Part shown: piece by piece, positions 11,804 to 23,608 of the stretch
Layout of the letters: every line of letters begins with the position of its first letter
Numbering within the stretch: the stretch's first letter is position 1
Assembly: GCA_036365455.1 (NCBI GenBank)
Contig: JAWQUS010000020.1
Location: 9,459,001-9,523,000, forward strand
From: Macrosoma leucophasiata
Lineage: Eukaryota; Arthropoda; Insecta; Lepidoptera; Hedylidae
Direction of reading: 5' to 3'
DNA: 64,000 nucleotides
Notes under the pieces: model-generated
The model's input: the letters and a program-made list of their open reading frames with translations, nothing else
What the model was told of the DNA's origin: nothing
The model's database searches: none
Made by a program: the position numbers and the translations under genes

Positions 11804-11895
11804 CGTAAGCTATCCTATCTTTTAAGTTGGATGAAACTGCACACGGTGTGCAAAGTTTGATTATAATTGGCTACGTAGTTTAGGAGGACTTGTAA
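11804..11895 (-). mobile_element. Helitron-like family F, internal piece
   Basis: TAAGCTATCCTATCTTTTAAG, then GCACACGGTGTGCAAAG, matches the body of the family F copy at 39222-39305 over about 90 bp. The terminal CTAGT part is missing, so orientation is inferred from that copy. Confidence 0.55.
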
Positions 11896-12683
11896 TTTTC
11901 TAATAATATGTATAGAAAAGAAGTGAAAAGTTATATAATAGAGGAGTCACTCTTCCTCTCTTTACTTAAGATTACTAAAGAACTGACTTAATGACTAAAG
12001 AGATTTTTTTTTATTTTGCAACAATTGTGTAATGAAGATTGTATTATCAGGTTCTAAGGTAGCAATCTGACATTAGTAGGTAGCTAAGGGTACTAATAAA
12101 ATGTTGGTAGTAAGTATATATAAGAATTGAGTTTCTTTATAGGTATTCCTCAATAATAATTACATTTCCTTATAAAAGATATACTCTATATATCGATCTC
12201 GTGCCACAGTCATGCGTTATGGAAGATACGTTATGCTCTCGGCTATTAAACTATTATTGGGACTTAATGTCAATAATAACCTATACTTAACTCAAACTGA
12301 AAAAATTATACATACCTTGAATAATTCTCTGTAATTATTTGTGTTCTTTAAATTTTATTGAAAAAGAGTTAAAAGGATTCAATTGGTAATTATAATGAGT
12401 GGAAAGGTGCACTTACATTATTCTGTTCGGTTATTTTTTTTTTGGTTCATGAAGTTGAAATCTTTATTCAGTTCAGTTTTATTAGACAATATGAATTGAG
12501 ATAGCAAATACGTATAAACTGAATTTCATATATGCACGACAAGTTAACGTTACTGTAACAGCAAAGCAACCGGATTTTTTTTTTAATTTCATTTTTAGAA
12601 GTAGTATTATTTTATTAATAGCTAGTGCTGTGCTTGGCCGATATCGGCCACGAACTATACGAAATCAATTGTCACATTTCAAC
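11896..12683. other. No gene seen
   Basis: AT-rich. The palindrome GGCCGATATCGGCC lies near 12644-12658. No repeat family or coding signal seen. Confidence 0.4.
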
Positions 12684-12910
12684 TTTTTTACTGGTGGTAA
12701 AGTTCCAAGTCTAGGTACTCGATGGCGTAGGCACCACCTCATTACCTAATCTATCTGCCACTAAATAGTAGTGTTTAGCACTATCGTGTTCCGGTTAGAT
12801 GGTAATGTATGGTCCCGTAATAACACAGAGATATGCCACCTTAGGTCTCAGGGGTGTCAACGCATCTGCATTATGTCCTCTGGTTTTTGCACGATGCACT
12901 TGAGAAGTAA
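12684..12910 (+). mobile_element. SINE-like family A, lacking the tail
   Basis: Starts CTGGTGGTAAAGTTCCA and keeps the family order GCGTAGGCACCACC, ATCGTGTTCCGGTTAG and GGGGTGTCAACGCATCTGC. It stops before the A-rich tail. Confidence 0.7.
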
Positions 12911-13615
12911 ATTGCTGACAAAGATTATTTTACTGTATGGTTGCAGTTACTGTACCGTACAGGTTATATCTAACAATAAATAAATTTCACAGCTGTGATA
13001 CTGCTAAGTGCATAAACTTATTTATTATTATAACAATATTTTAAGTACGATCACACTAAGTACATCCATTCAAAGTAAAAGCTACTAGTCCTACCTAGTT
13101 AAAATACACATCAATAAAACGACCGAGAAAAATAATCCTATCCACGATTTATAAATGAAATCCATTTTTTATTGTGTACAAATGAGTCCTATATTAACAT
13201 TTTTTCATAACAATTTATAGGTCGCTAACGAGTAAGTCAATAAATTTTACATCTAAGCCCCGGAACGCACTCACTGTGTTCTATACAAAACTATAATTTA
13301 AGAGGAGTGCTTACGGCTTGATGTGTTTTCTTATCTTTGTAAAGTTTAAATAATTTAAGTGGGCCTCTCTGAAGTCAGCCAGTGTTCATTACTATCTTTA
13401 ATCATAAAATTAACTTACATCTAAAAAAAGAACTACTGCGCTACTACGTTATCGTAAGCTTAGAAAGGGCAAACATTATTTATTCGTATAAATATCTAAT
13501 CTAGCAGTAACAAAAATTAAAGCTGTCTTTGAACTTTGAATTCAATATCTATATATATATATTGAAATAATATACATATATTAGAGTAGATATTTATTAT
13601 CTAAAAATAAAGCTT
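12911..13615. other. No gene seen
   Basis: AT-rich, with a TATATA run near 13548-13562. If the exon at 13616-13842 is real, the part nearest it is its 3' flank. TTTATT at 13615-13620 reads AATAAA on the minus strand, overlapping the stop codon, and another TTTATT lies near 13592. Confidence 0.4.
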
Positions 13616-13842
13616 TTATTTATTTACTGTTTTTTTTTCTTTTAATCTACCTTTAGGTTGTCTGGTAGAGATCGCTCCTCTAGCGACAAGGCCGCCAATT
13701 GTATACTCTGTAACTTTTTTGTGTATTTCTTCGTATTCTTCACTGGTGTACAATAAAGTGTATTGTTGTTGTTGTTGTTGTTGTTGTTCAAGGAGTTGTT
13801 GAGGCTCCAATAGCCAATTAAGGTTTACAGATACGTAGAGTC
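13616..13842 (-). CDS. Candidate terminal exon of a host gene (C-terminal 74 codons)
   Basis: A 227-nt stretch on the minus strand opens directly after a good acceptor (TTTCATTATTTTAAG at 13843-13857) with two bases of a split codon and stays open to TAA at 13616-13618. It encodes LYVSVNLNWLLEPQQLLE, then eight glutamines, YTLLYTSEEYEEIHKKVTEY, and a basic end (RQPKGRLKEKK). AATAAA overlaps the stop codon, as in a compact 3' end. The first part could be the end of a membrane segment and the rest a charged tail. I do not recognise the protein. The phase fits the donor of the candidate exon at 46763-46864. The case rests on open frame, splice site and amino-acid character; a chance frame around a (CAA)n microsatellite is the alternative. 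Confidence 0.4.
13763..13786. repeat. (TTG)8 microsatellite
   Basis: Eight perfect TTG units. In the candidate minus-strand exon they are read as eight CAA glutamine codons; a GAA codon precedes them. Confidence 0.95.
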
Positions 13843-14069
13843 CTTAAAATAATGAAATACAATACTTTGGCCACTAGTGTGTTTAACTCAACACTATTCT
13901 CCGATTAAGAAGAGAGCTGTTTCTACCTATAAATGTAAATTTGGTAAAATTACTTATTTTAAACTATTTCCTGTCCCTCAGCAAATGCTTAAACAATGCA
14001 CGCACAGTGTCATGTGATACATGGGAAAGGGCAACACCTACCTGTTAAACATGTAAAATTTGGATATTG

Positions 14070-14700
14070 AAAAAGAGCGGCCAAGTGTGAGTCGGACTCG
14101 CCCATGAAGATGTCCGTCGTAGCGAGTTTTAATTTTTGTAATGGTAGTCGCAAACAAGCATGCTGTTCACATTGATGTTAAGTGATAACTGCAGCTTATA
14201 GAAAACCACAAAGACCAAGGTCAAAATGCAGATGCGTTACCGCTCCTGAGGCCGGGTGTTATGAAAAGGTGGTGTGAAATTACGGGGCCGTACATTACCA
14301 CCTGACCGGAACACGATAGTGCTGAACACTACTATTTAGCGGCGCCGGTGAGCTCCATCACTGGAGCTCCACCAAAGTACCATTTATCGAGAGGATATAC
14401 CTATGCAGATTTTGAAAATATGTCAAATCCCAAATATTATTCAAAATCTCGTTCAAAATAAATTTTACTGGAAATTGTCCATGAGAACCTTAGCAATTTT
14501 GTTGTAGGTTTGTACTCTCTTGTTTTGTAAGTAACAGAGGGGAGACACGTTTTACCAACCGAATTTCAACTACGTAGTCTTAATAATTTTAGAGTAAGGT
14601 GGCTGTGTCATACGGACAGACTAACAGACACACAGACAGACATGACGAATCTTCCGAAGGGTTCCCTTCCTAGAAATTAGGTAACAGAACCCTAAAAAAG
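14070..14700 (-). mobile_element. Family B element, interrupted by a family A copy
   Basis: On the plus strand the left end is AGCGGCCAAGTGTGAGTCGG (reverse of the family 3' end) and the right end is GGTAACAGAACCCTAAAAAA (reverse of the start). GACAGA-type repeats sit near 14616-14640. Family A occupies 14127-14379, so about 380 bp is family B. No open frame of note. The class is uncertain; the ends and the GTCTGTCTG run match a common lepidopteran repeat. Confidence 0.7.
14127..14379 (-). mobile_element. SINE-like family A inserted in family B
   Basis: Near full-length minus-strand copy: CAAACAAGCATGCTGTTCAC at its tail side, ACCGGAACACGATAGTGCTG in the middle, and CACTGGAGCTCCACCA at its head. 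B sequence continues on both sides, so this A copy is the younger insertion. Confidence 0.8.
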
Positions 14701-15376
14701 CGACACCTCATCTTTTGAATATATCAATATGTATGACAAATATAGCAAACAGAAGGTCAAATTAATTTACGATACTACTGAGCCCAAATCCAGGCCAATA
14801 CAGCAATATAAATGCAAATTGTATTCTTAAAACATAATAAAAGAGTCCAGGTGGCTATGAAAAATAATTATTCAACGACATATTTTATATACAAATGCTT
14901 AAATAAAACGCATAAATGTATTAAAGTAATTTATACATAGACATAGTCACGAATAATTACACGTTAAGGGTATTGAAGTGCATAATTTAAAATGAAAAAT
15001 CACATAGGTACATGACTTTGTTAATAGTTACAACATGTTCAATATGATAGCTGCTTAAGTAGTGAACGTGGCTCGATGATAAAATATAAAAACCATTAAC
15101 ACACTATTTGTTCGGCAGCCAATATCGATTCTGTAATTAAAACATAGCCGATATTATATTGACTCATGCATAAAATTAACATAAACATGTTTAATTATGT
15201 AACATCTATCTCAAAGATATCTCGGACATAATTTGTATAGATTTGTTAACTGTTTGTGGTTGATTGGCTATGCCAAACGATGGATTTAAGGCGTGATAAT
15301 CGTTCTCACATTCATCAACCAAAAAAACATGTCCTAACATTCTCTTAAAGGGTTCGTTCAAATATACAAATTTTAC
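14701..15376. other. No gene seen
   Basis: AT-rich spacer. The minus-strand frame at 15206-15421 runs into the family A copy and is not supported as a gene. Confidence 0.4.
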
Positions 15377-15640
15377 CCATGGTAGAGCTCCAGTGACGGA
15401 GCTCGCGGGCGTAGGCACCACCGCATTACCTATAAACTTGCCGCTAAATGGTAGTGTTCAGCACTATCGTGTTCCGGTCAGGTGGTAATGTGCGGGCCTG
15501 TAATTTCCGGCACAGAGGCAGAACACCTTAGGCCTGAGGAATGGTCTTTGTGTGGGTGTCTATAGGCTGCAGTCATCACTTAACATCAATGTGAACCACA
15601 GGTTTGTTTGCCACTTCCATAAAATAAAAAAAAAATAAAA
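15377..15640 (+). mobile_element. SINE-like family A, near full length
   Basis: From GGTAGAGCTCCAGTGACGG to the A-rich tail (CATAAAATAAAAAAAAAATA). It has the full family order, with a short gap where AACGCATCTGC is normally found. Confidence 0.85.
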
Positions 15641-15735
15641 TGATCATCGAAATTCCGAAAATGTGACACATGTATATTTTCTACGGGTTTTTGGAATAAT
15701 GTGCTGTTTATATCAGTTTTTTACGCTGTGATGAT

Positions 15736-15965
15736 AGCATGCAAGCATCCAATTCCCAGGATGGTAGATCAATACTGAAGGCTTCAAACATGTACACAAA
15801 AACCGGAGTTAACAATGAAAATGCGTTGCTAAATATGAGATGTCCAAATTGTTTTACCGCTGTGTTAGTAATTACGGTAGTCATACTTTACCATCTAACT
15901 GGAATACTATAGTGCAGAACACTACCATCTGGTGGAAGTAAGACTAGGCAATACGAAGGTGTCTA
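15736..15965 (-). mobile_element. SINE-like family A, badly decayed
   Basis: Keeps AGCATGCAAGCATCC, AATGCGTTGC, AATTACGG and CAGAACACTACCATC in the order of a minus-strand copy. Many substitutions suggest an older insertion than its neighbour. Confidence 0.5.
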
Positions 15966-16610
15966 TGCCCTCTAGTTTCTACATTACAATTCTATCTCCA
16001 TTATAAATATTTGTATCATACTTAAAATACCATGTGACAGAAAGGTTGATATTATTCGAGCACATAAATATCCAAATTAAGAAGCTTCCGGCTTCGTCGT
16101 TGAAATAAAGATGTAATAAAGTATTGCATTGACCGCCACGGGGGTCGAAAACTAGAACTCAGACTTAGCTGTACCTAATAACCTACCACTACTGCCTCCA
16201 TCTTGCTACCTAATACATCTAAAGAAAGAAAAACACCAATCGAAATGTTTTAAATAAATAGTAATATAATAGTAACTCTTCTCTTATTTTATGAAGACTG
16301 TGTACAATAAAGTATCATATTGTTTTTTTTAATAGACAGAAAAGGAAATACTTTCCAAATGAACTCAAATGAAGATCAAATTAATTTTATGAAGGTGTCC
16401 GATTTTATTGACGCGGTTTAAGTGTATTACTGAAATAGAATGTGGTAATAAATGAATTAAGCGCTAAAGTTTCCAAATGTTGAATCTTATTTGATATCTT
16501 AATTAAATAAACTTCGTTTATATCTGAATACAAGCTACCATTATGGTGGGCAAGTAATTATTCGAAGAGTATCATGAATCGTAACGATTTATTTTATTTT
16601 AGATTTTATA
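15966..16610. other. No gene seen
   Basis: AT-rich spacer without supported features. Confidence 0.4.
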
Positions 16611-16907
16611 TTAAAAATGAAAAAAGGCATGCTCCGATGGTTCGGGCTTATAGAAAGAATGTCGAATGAGCGAATGACTAAACAGATACACAATGCGAAT
16701 GTGGATGGTTGCAGAGGCCCAGGAAGACCGAGACTGACCTACCATGACCAAATAGGTCGAGTTCTGTCTGATGGTGGGATCAAAAGTCTTAGGAATCGGC
16801 GTGCATGACGAGGCACGAGAGCTTTGTCAGAACCGGGTTATCTGGCGCTCTACACTCTCTGCCTACCCCGTTAGGGACCTGGCGTGAAGATACATACATA
16901 CATACAT
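16611..16907 (+). pseudogene. RTE-like LINE family R, 5'-truncated 3' end
   Basis: Corresponds to the C-terminal 100 codons of the long reverse transcriptase at 50511-51791. It opens with KKGMLRWFGLIERMSNERMT, continues to RPRLTYHDQIGRVL, and ends in the (ATAC)n tail after GACCTGGCGTGAAGATACAT. A 23-bp deletion after CGGCGTGCATG shifts the frame, so the last part (TLSAYPV equivalent) is read in another frame. Cannot encode a working protein. Confidence 0.85.
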
Positions 16908-18046
16908 ATATTAAGCTAACTATTGCTTGCCACGTCGTCCGCATGGAGTTCGTATTATCTAAATGGCCGTCCCCTATTACAACCTAAAAGATTAAAGAAT
17001 AGATCTATATTGAAATCTTTAGTTATTGCATCGATGTATAAATGGCACATCATTAACTTACCATAAATGTGAACTGTATGTTTCTTTGCCACTTAATTCA
17101 ACAATGATAAGGAGATAATTATAAAGCTATAAGTACTATTGTTTGTCATGTACTTATTTCTCACAAACTATATAGTTGTTATCCAGTAGGTACCTTATGC
17201 GTATTTAAATACTGAACTCGATATTCTTCAAATATACCAAATAAATTTGAATTAAACAAGAGATTTGGCCAAAAACACACCTGCTTTCATCTGTCCCAAA
17301 GTATCAAAACCGTGCGACATCGGATCAAAAAGTTACGAAACCACAAACGAGACAAAGGCCGCCATTTCCATCCCTCGTCCCCATTGTTAAATGTCAACTT
17401 TTGCGTTAGAATATGAAAAAAAAAGTTACATAATTAGCATTTGGAAAGGACAACGACGGCGCCTATAAATTGTATTCAAATTTTGCGTGACGCCTTTCTC
17501 TCGTTGACAGTCTGACATTGGCGTGACACGTCGCCTGGGTAAGCAGGGGTTACAAACATTGTCACACTGAGTCACATAGGCTCAAGCGTGACAGCGTATA
17601 AATATATGTTGTGTGACAACCCAACTCGTTGATTGATTGATGATGCCCAATTTTTGTGTGAGGGGTAGCGTGATGCTGTCAAAACACAATTGCTTCGTAT
17701 TTGGTAAAGGAGGAACCGATTTCTTCCAACGTGTCTGAATGATAATGCGAATATTGTGCTCGTGTACTCTTGTAAAACCACAGTAGTAAGTTTATGCTTT
17801 TTAATAGTTTATATAAGCACAGTTTAAAGAATTTTTAAGTGTTGCTACTATGTTCGACTTTTCATGTGAACATCATAACTTATATTCTGTGCATGTGACA
17901 AAAAATGTTAAGAAAGCACTTTTTACATCACTTCGTCCTCAAGCTGGGGATTGAACTTGGCAAAATCTTAGCAGTAGTACTTAGTCTGTGCTTACTTAAG
18001 CAATCATTAAGTAACAGAAGTCCCTTTTTACAAATAATAAACAACT
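16908..18046. other. No gene seen; small family A tail
   Basis: 17050-17105 resembles the 3' end of family A (ACTTACCATAAATGTGAACTG). 17330-17790 is less AT-rich and has a minus-strand frame of 69 codons without any domain or splice evidence. Confidence 0.4.
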
Positions 18047-18290
18047 CCAGCGTTAGGACGTGATGATCCCATCGCCCACACTTCCGCCAGTGCAGTCAAT
18101 CAACCGAACAGGTGCGTTCTAAACCTTCTAATAGGCCAATAGTAAATACAACAACATGGGAGAGGCAGCACATTCCCGTGGTGAAACTAATGACAATACG
18201 ATCGCCAACCCTCATACCAAGCGGGAGGCTTCTGTCCAACAAAGTCCAGTTATGGATGATTTCCGACTGAAATTATAAATTATTATAAGG
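18047..18290 (+). mobile_element. Non-autonomous RTE-derived retroposon (family J), diverged copy
   Basis: The head CAGCGTTAGGACGTGATGAT, then CAATCAACCGAACAG, matches the head of the 3021-3297 element; the tail CCAGTTATGGATGATTTCCG matches the LINE J 3' end. The reverse transcriptase body is again missing. Two elements with the same head-tail structure argue for a short mobile subfamily. An A-like fragment may follow at 18316-18400. Confidence 0.6.
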
Positions 18291-19689
18291 CAACATCGCT
18301 TTACAAAAGAATATCAAGGTCTTAAGTACCACCATATTACCTAACTCATCCGATGGAATTAATGGAATGGATGAAATGGTAGTTCAGTCACACCACGGAC
18401 ACTCCGCCAAAATTCCATAAAACGCTTAATTTGGTTTCTATTACACAGATATCAATCAGTGACGTATATTTACACGCGCACCTGTGTGCGTAGCACGTAC
18501 CAACCGTCGCCCATAAGAGGGGTAGGGGTTGAGTGATACGAGCAAATCGGGCGTGACGTCGAAGTGTCCATTATATACGTAGTATTATTACATATTCTCT
18601 GGTATTCAGTGGCACAGGTGCAAAAAAGTGGGAATGCATCTTCATCGGGATCTCTATTCTATAATAATATGCAGCTTGCAATATTCACTTGTCATCAAAG
18701 CAAACTGTATGTTTTTAAATTACTTGCATGATTTATAAGAAGAGGAATATGTAATAAACATTTTTTATAAAAAAAACCAGTTAATCGTTACTGAATGTAA
18801 GGGTCCAATTGGTTTACCTACTGTTTTATAGGTAGCAAATCCTAAAACATTCGTATGAACTGAAATATGTTAGTACAATGATCTTTATGATCTACGGCAA
18901 TTAAAACACACCTATAGTTGACTTCAATTGCAAATATATAACTGTTAAAGTACAAAAGCTTCAATATCCCGTATTCCAAATAAACTTATTTAATATCGAA
19001 TAAAAAACATGAACAACAAAACCACAAAATGGATAGTCATTGGCTCGTAACATAACATTCAATGTTGTCATTATACTAGGTCATGCTCTATAGCACAGAA
19101 AATGTTTATGAACACTGAACACCTATTGGGGAATCGTTCGGAAATCGGGAAACAAATAAGCGAGGAACTTTGTACGAACGCAATGATTATATGGCAAGTT
19201 ACAAAGTTCGATAGATTACAAACTATTGGCATACGATCCCGCTAATGATTTTGGTGTATCACAGATCTGGATAAATGCCAACCTGGCTTAGATAAATTGT
19301 TTGTTATTATAATGAGGAAATATAGATAGAACTAATTAACATATTCTTATCTCTATAAATCGTGCATATATTATTATAATAGATTCAGTTACATTACTTA
19401 CGTAATATACAAGATGACGGCTTTACAGCGAGCGTAAGAGTCCTTGTAGACTTTTATTTTCTTAAAATCGCAATATGATAGACCTCAAGGACGCTCGGAG
19501 ATTTAGTATTACATTTTGAAGAGCTCGGGTAAAAAGAAAAACATATTATCAATGCCTTGGTATCATCAGATTTTTCTTGCAGTGGAAATGGCAATTGCTC
19601 ACTCATGTCTTATGCCTACTGTACTAATGGCATAGATTTGTACTTATAATATGAGATATTAATATTGAGTGCCTTTTGGCACGCTTAAA
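18291..19689. other. No gene seen
   Basis: Apart from a possible family A fragment (18316-18400) nothing is recognised. 18470-18570 is slightly GC-richer, without an open frame of interest. Confidence 0.4.
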
Positions 19690-20065
19690 AAGCTCATATT
19701 AAGTATCCTTATACTTACTTTTTGAAGCCTTTCGGCTCCAACCAACACTATTGGCGTACGGAACACCTGCACGCCAGCCAGCCCGGGACCTCTCCATTTG
19801 GGCGACGGACATCTCCTCTAGTCCGGCGCCCGAAGGCCCCGACCACTCACAACGCCAGGCGTCCCAAGACGCCTGGGTGGAGGAGTCCAGGGGCACACAG
19901 TTCGGCCCTGGGGGAGCGTCGAAGAAATTTTGGTTCCCTCGTCCGCCACCCCACGGCCCCATCACGTCCCTATCGAGCGGCGGGACCACCGATAGGTGGC
20001 TGGAGATAGGGCCAACGAAATACCCGTACACCTACTCCCCAGCCGTCTCCTCTCTAAACTTGTAG
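19690..20065. other. GC-rich block with overlapping open frames, unidentified
   Basis: About 375 bp strikingly richer in G+C than its surroundings. It is open in several frames: minus 19699-20031 (110 codons; GRGNQNFFDAPPGPN), plus 19751-20065 (104 codons; KKFWFPRPPPHGPITS) and plus 19722-20009. Several long frames at once are expected from GC-rich DNA poor in stop codons, so none is favoured. I recognise no domain. It may be a slice of a GC-rich transposon coding region or 5' leader. Confidence 0.3.
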
Positions 20066-20762
20066 AAATGTTTACCAAATATCAAAAGCGATGAAGCCAT
20101 CTATTTTTATACTTAAATCATCACGTACCTTAATAGAGGTCCAATTAACGTTGATGATGATTAATTATTCCGGATAGACAAGGCATGTTGACATAACCTC
20201 TTTACAGCTCTTAAGCCCCAATGACTGCCATCTTGCGTTGACAGTTGAGAATGACGTTTCTTCGAGAGGATCTTAGTTCTGATTAACCTGCTTGACGGTT
20301 TAATACGCGTCAACAACAGGCCCCAGAGATTAATCAGTTAAGGCCTTAAGTAGGGTGAATTGCCTAAATTCGTGCATGATTTAAGTCAAATTCTAGAAAA
20401 AACTGTAAATTGAATCCGCAATATAGAAATACACAACGACAGACAAGGATTCAATGAATATTTTTAATTAAACAGAATGTTAAATTTGCTAACCCCCTTT
20501 TAGAAAAAAACATTTCAAAATTCCCCCTTTTTTGTCTTAAAATGCAAATGTTCTCCAAAACGGCACAGTTTTTTTGCTTCATTTTTATTGCAAAAGAAAA
20601 GGCTTTAAATTATTCACAGTTTTAATGAAGAGTTTTATTTATTTTGGTGTTATTTATTAATGAAAATTGATAAAATGACGAAATTTCCGTGCATGAGCGC
20701 GAGCCTCTTCGTCACGCCATACTTTAATCTCAATCATCGTCAGTTGGCTAGTCGGCTTTTTA
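20066..20762. other. No gene seen
   Basis: AT-rich with no supported features. Confidence 0.4.
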
Positions 20763-21026
20763 CTTAATGCACATGTATGTATACGCGGTACATATACCAA
20801 TACAACATTTTTTTCAATTTTGGTCTGTCTGTCTGTTTGTTCCTGCTAATCTCGGGAACGGCTGGACCGATTTTGACGGGACTTTCACTGGCAGATAGTT
20901 TATGTAATATGTAATAAGGCGTAACTTAGGCTACTTTCAAACTAGCTGCGCCCACGACTTTGTCCGGGTAGGTACTGAACAATCATAAATTCTCACGGCG
21001 ACAAAGTCGGGGGCACAGCTAGTTTA
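20763..21026 (+). mobile_element. Helitron-like element, family C
   Basis: ATGTATGTATACGCGGTACA, a GTCTGTCTG run, GACCGATTTTGACGGGACTT, and the 3' end GTCGGGGGCACAGCTAGTTT. An additional reversed end (AAACTAGCTGCGCCCACGAC) lies inside, so two termini may be joined. The hairpin plus CTAGT end is the basis for the Helitron-like label. No Rep/helicase coding. Confidence 0.6.
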
Positions 21027-21189
21027 ATTATAAAAATCAATTTGCAAAAATATAATTTAATTTTGATTTTGTGCATAAACAATTCATCTTCATTTGATAT
21101 CTTAATAATCTTACCAATTTTTATTGACGTGTAAATTGCGCTAACCTTGTTACATTTTTGTGTGTGATTTTGCGCTTAACTTACAAGTT

Positions 21190-21356
21190 TTTTTTATGGT
21201 ACTCGTAGTAAGGAAGCAAACAAGTTCACGTGGATGTTAAGTTACGACTGGAGCCTACAGACTTCTACCCAAAAACCAGAGGTCAAATGCAAATGCGTAG
21301 AGACCCCTGAGACCTTAGTTTTTATGTATTTGTAGTAGTAATTACGGCATAAGTAA
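21190..21356 (-). mobile_element. SINE-like family A, 3' half
   Basis: TTTTTTTATGGTACTCGTAG at the tail side, then AAGCAAACAAGTTCACGTGG, ACCAGAGGTCAAATGCAAAT and ACCCCTGAGACCTTAG. Head missing. Confidence 0.65.
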
Positions 21357-21796
21357 GCATTTTTTTATTTTACATAAACCACACTCATTCAACTGCACAT
21401 AATTAAGTTCATAAGAAAAAGTTAGCGGTGCCGCCTAACACATTCCTTGTTTTTTACAAGCATAATTTTTCATGGCAGTGCAAACATTAATTAAAATGTG
21501 GTTATAAAAAACTTATACGTTACGTGTTTACAAAAAATGCAAACCAACACCGCGGTGCATAAATTACAAACAATGACAAATCGTTTGGTCGAAGCTACCT
21601 GTGAAGTTCAACCAGAAGCTAAATGATGTTGAAGAATAAACTACCTAACTTTTACTAGTGATTTGACCCGTAAGACCTGCAATTTAGAAATGATGGATGG
21701 TTTTTCGTAACACTCAAATAACATTTATGACTACATTAACTTTAAGAAGTTTAGTTTTATAAACTAATGGCGATCTTATTTTACTCATGCATTCGA
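21357..21796. other. No gene seen
   Basis: AT-rich spacer. Confidence 0.4.
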
Positions 21797-22054
21797 ATTT
21801 ATATCTATATGTATAAAAATCAATTGCTGTTCGTTAGTCTCGCTAAAACTCGTGAACAGCTGGACCGATTTGACTAATTTTGGTTTTGAATGATTTTTGG
21901 AAGTCCAAGAAGCTCCAGGAAGGTAAGAAAATATGAAAATATTGAAGGGAATCAGTAAAATCGACAATTTTATTTTTCCATAGAAATAGTCTGTATCTAT
22001 CAAACACATTATTTCATTCTGAGGGAATACGAAGTTTCGTGGGTCAGCTAGAAT
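21797..22054 (+). mobile_element. Helitron-like element, family E
   Basis: Runs from ATAAAAATCAATTGCTGTTC to CGTGGGTCAGCTAG. Copies at 56905-57155 (plus) and 38908-39163 (minus) share both ends and length, so the boundaries are well defined. The minus-strand open frame inside (21785-22009) recurs only because the element does; it has no domain. Confidence 0.7.
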
Positions 22055-22930
22055 TAATATGAAAAAAATATGTTTTATTGTAATATAAAATACTTACCTT
22101 TTTGACATTATTACAAAATGGCCTTACCAAAAATATTTTGATATTAGTCTATGAGGTCAATATTATACAGTAGACACCGGGAACAAACAACCGGTTCCGA
22201 TTTTAAATTGATTTGACAGATATTTTATTTATTATTATTTATTTTTTTTGTTGTTATGGCATCGCTATTACGCATATTGCCAGTGTCAAGTAAAACGATA
22301 TTTCGTATTTATTAAGCAGCGTAAAAGTTAGTATAATATAGTCATCAAGTACAATATGTAAGTATTAAGTATATAAGTTATCAAGTATGATAAGTCAGTC
22401 AAGTGAGTTACATTCAAGTTATTCGAGGAAAGCGATGGCTACTTTACCAGAACATTTACAATGAAGTTTTGGAGGCAACCTGAAAGCTCGTGTTTTCGCA
22501 CTGTTATTCTATTTCACTATACACGGGCACTGTTATAAACTTATATCAAACAAAATACCACCAAATTTATTCAATATAACTTAAAAATACACCAAGAAAA
22601 TGAAATAAAATAAGAGCACCATACGCCTCTTTCAAGGTTCCCGCCAAAACTCCGACAGATATTTTGTATGATGTTTTCACGTCATCTCTCATGTTACGAT
22701 GGGAAAGTGCAGGTAATTGTATGCAAAAAACTGGAACCATGCTGTCAAGGGGAATGTCCAGTCTAGTAGTTTAGTACATATAGTTCAATGGATATAGTAC
22801 AAAAATTGCTACTAATAATAATGATTACTGGTACCCATAACACAAGTTAAATCTTGTCATGGGTACTAGTGCCTAACAAAAAATTGTCAACACTGTTTTA
22901 AGCGCACTATTTTTATTAAAATTGACATGA
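22055..22930. other. No gene seen
   Basis: AT-rich spacer. 22620-22700 is slightly GC-richer without recognisable content. Confidence 0.4.
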
Positions 22931-22953
22931 ATGTATCAATGTATTGACATGAT

Positions 22954-23249
22954 TTTTTTTTTTTTTTATGTAATAATAATGGCAAACAAGCATGCAGTTC
23001 ACATTCATGTTAAGTGAAGACTGCAGCCTATAGACACCCACACAATGACCAGAGGTCAAAATGCAGATGCGCTGCCACTCCTGAGGCATTAGGTGTTATG
23101 CTTCTGTGCCGGAAATTCTAGGGCCGTACATTACCACCTGACCGGAACACGATAGTGCTGAACACTACCATTTAGCGGCAAGTATATTAGGTAATGCGGT
23201 GGTACCTACGCCCGCGAGCTCCTTCACTGGAGCTCTACCACCAGTAAAA
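22954..23249 (-). mobile_element. SINE-like family A, full length
   Basis: A reference-quality copy of about 296 bp, from CTGGTGGTAGAGCTCC (minus strand) to the poly-A end (T run from 22954). It is flanked by a long imperfect target duplication: ATGTATCAATGTATTGACAT from 22931, and ATGTATCAATGTACATGAT at 23250-23268. Such a duplication shows it was retroposed. No tRNA-type B box is visible in the head, so the promoter type is unknown. Confidence 0.9.
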
Positions 23250-23306
23250 ATGTATCAATGTACATGATAATAATAAATTTTATTCTTATTCTTATTTTAG
23301 ATTTTT

Positions 23307-23608
23307 ACTGGTGCTAGAGCTCCAGTGACGGAGCTTGTGGGCGTAGACAGCACCGCATTTCCTAATATACCTACTTGCCGCTAAATGGTAGTGTTCAGCA
23401 CTATTGTGTTCCGGTCAGGTGGTAATGTACGGCTCTGTAATTTCCGTCACAGAGGCATAACACCTAATTCCTCAGGAGTGGCAACGCATCTGCATTTTGA
23501 CCTCTGGTCATTGTGTGGGTGTCTATAGGCCGCAGTCATCATTTAACATCAATGTGAACTGCATGCTTGCTTACCACTTTAACTACATAAAAAAAGAAAA
23601 AAAAAGAT
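23307..23608 (+). mobile_element. SINE-like family A, full length, head-to-head with its neighbour
   Basis: ACTGGTGCTAGAGCTCCAGT through CTTGCTTACCACTTTAACTA to an A-rich tail. With the minus-strand copy at 22954-23249 it makes a 300-bp inverted repeat around a 57-bp spacer. Confidence 0.9.
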
